Shown here: positions 14,140 through 14,406 of the stretch, piece by piece | Numbering within the stretch: position 1 is the first letter of the stretch | How the letters are laid out: every line of letters starts with the position of its first letter | NCBI GenBank assembly: GCA_046714215.1 | Contig: JBKKBM010000218.1 | Location: forward strand, 1-14,406 | Source: DATLCI01 sp046714215 | Lineage (GTDB): Bacteria; Acidobacteriota; Terriglobia; Terriglobales; Acidobacteriaceae | Length of the DNA stretch: 14,406 bases | Direction of reading: 5' to 3' | The notes under the pieces: generated by a model | Seen by the model: only the letters and a program-made list of their open reading frames with translations | Databases searched by the model: none | What the model was told of the DNA's origin: nothing | Position numbers and translations under genes: made by a program

Positions 14140-14406
14140 ATGGCGACACCTGCCGCTGCGGGCACCAAAGCTACTTCCACCAATATCAGCATTCCGGTGA
14201 AGCCGGAAGCCACGCTGGAGTCATCGGCGGCGGCGGTCGCATCGACCGAAGCGCAGCCGCTCCACTTCCTGCAGCGCATCAAGCTGTTCAGTGGTCTCTC
14301 GGTCGACGAATGTCAGCAGGTGGTGAAGCGCATGAAGCGCCGCGACTTTCCGCCCAACCAGATCATCGTGCGCGAAGGCGCTCCCGGCAACTCCATGTTC
14401 TTCATC
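14140..14406 (+). CDS. Cyclic-nucleotide-binding-domain protein, N-terminal part (runs off the window)
   Basis: The 89 codons visible are open to the edge. The first 40 residues are Ala/Thr/Ser-rich and look disordered (MATPAAAGTKATSTNIS...). From about residue 42 the sequence FLQRIKLFSGLSVDECQQVV, then KRMKRRDFPPNQIIVREGAP and GNSMFFI, is the start of a cNMP-binding (CRP/PKA-regulatory-type) domain: the 'xLFxxLs' helix, then the beta strands with 'G..I..EG..g..mf.I'. The phosphate-binding cassette and any output domain are beyond the edge, so it cannot be said whether this is a transcription factor, a stand-alone sensor, or a fusion. Its position divergent from a Ser/Thr kinase suggests a common signalling theme. 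Confidence 0.8.
   Translation, partial: MATPAAAGTKATSTNISIPVKPEATLESSAAAVASTEAQPLHFLQRIKLFSGLSVDECQQVVKRMKRRDFPPNQIIVREGAPGNSMFFI

Noticed and set aside
1..14406. CRISPR arrays, insertion sequences, integrases, reverse transcriptases or toxin-antitoxin pairs
   Set aside because: I looked for regularly spaced repeats, inverted-repeat ends and the usual protein motifs and saw none; there is no sign of a defence island or recent mobile element.

Overview
The window looks like a piece of an Acidobacteriota chromosome, probably from the Solibacter/Bryobacter side of the phylum. This is inferred from gene content: large membrane Ser/Thr kinases with the family start MPLTAGA.LGPYEILSPAG fused to TolB/WD40-like beta-propellers, exported Asp-box (BNR) propeller proteins ending in an ASH/choice-of-anchor domain, exported cupins, GC-rich coding DNA, and intergenic 'CACAGAGGCACAGAG'-type repeats. 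No marker gene is present to prove the taxon.

Layout. Positions 1-821 carry no convincing protein gene. This stretch is unusually rich in RNA-like hairpins. It holds a plus-strand intrinsic terminator at 125-150, a run of five hairpins at 281-406, a multi-branched foldable element at 473-640 closed by a 12-bp helix whose G-U pairs only work on the plus strand, and a second plus-strand terminator at 783-823. From 822 to 13916 every gene is on the minus strand. In the direction of transcription these are two near-identical-headed receptor kinases (13916-11235 and 11182-8504), a GAF/HD-GYP signalling protein (8331-6262), a 1129-residue secreted Asp-box propeller protein (6103-2714), a frameshifted gene remnant (about 2560-2406), and two exported cupin proteins (2353-1619 and 1580-822). 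At the right edge, divergent from the second kinase, a plus-strand gene starting at 14140 begins a cyclic-nucleotide-binding-domain protein and runs off the window.

The right half reads as a signalling neighbourhood: Ser/Thr phosphorylation (two kinases), cyclic-di-GMP-type turnover (HD-GYP) and cyclic-nucleotide sensing (CNBD). The genes do not look like one tight operon. Both kinases, the HD-GYP gene and the CNBD gene each have their own TATAATCC-type -10 box. In both kinase genes this box lies only 11 bases before the ATG, so the mRNAs are probably leaderless or nearly so. The left half encodes exported proteins: the cupin pair probably forms one transcription unit, and the propeller gene has its own promoter.

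The points most worth following are the uncharacterised plus-strand structured RNA at 473-640, the matched near-leaderless promoters of the twin kinases with conserved catalytic halves and diverged sensors, and the roughly 115-residue insertion in the catalytic core of the HD-GYP domain.
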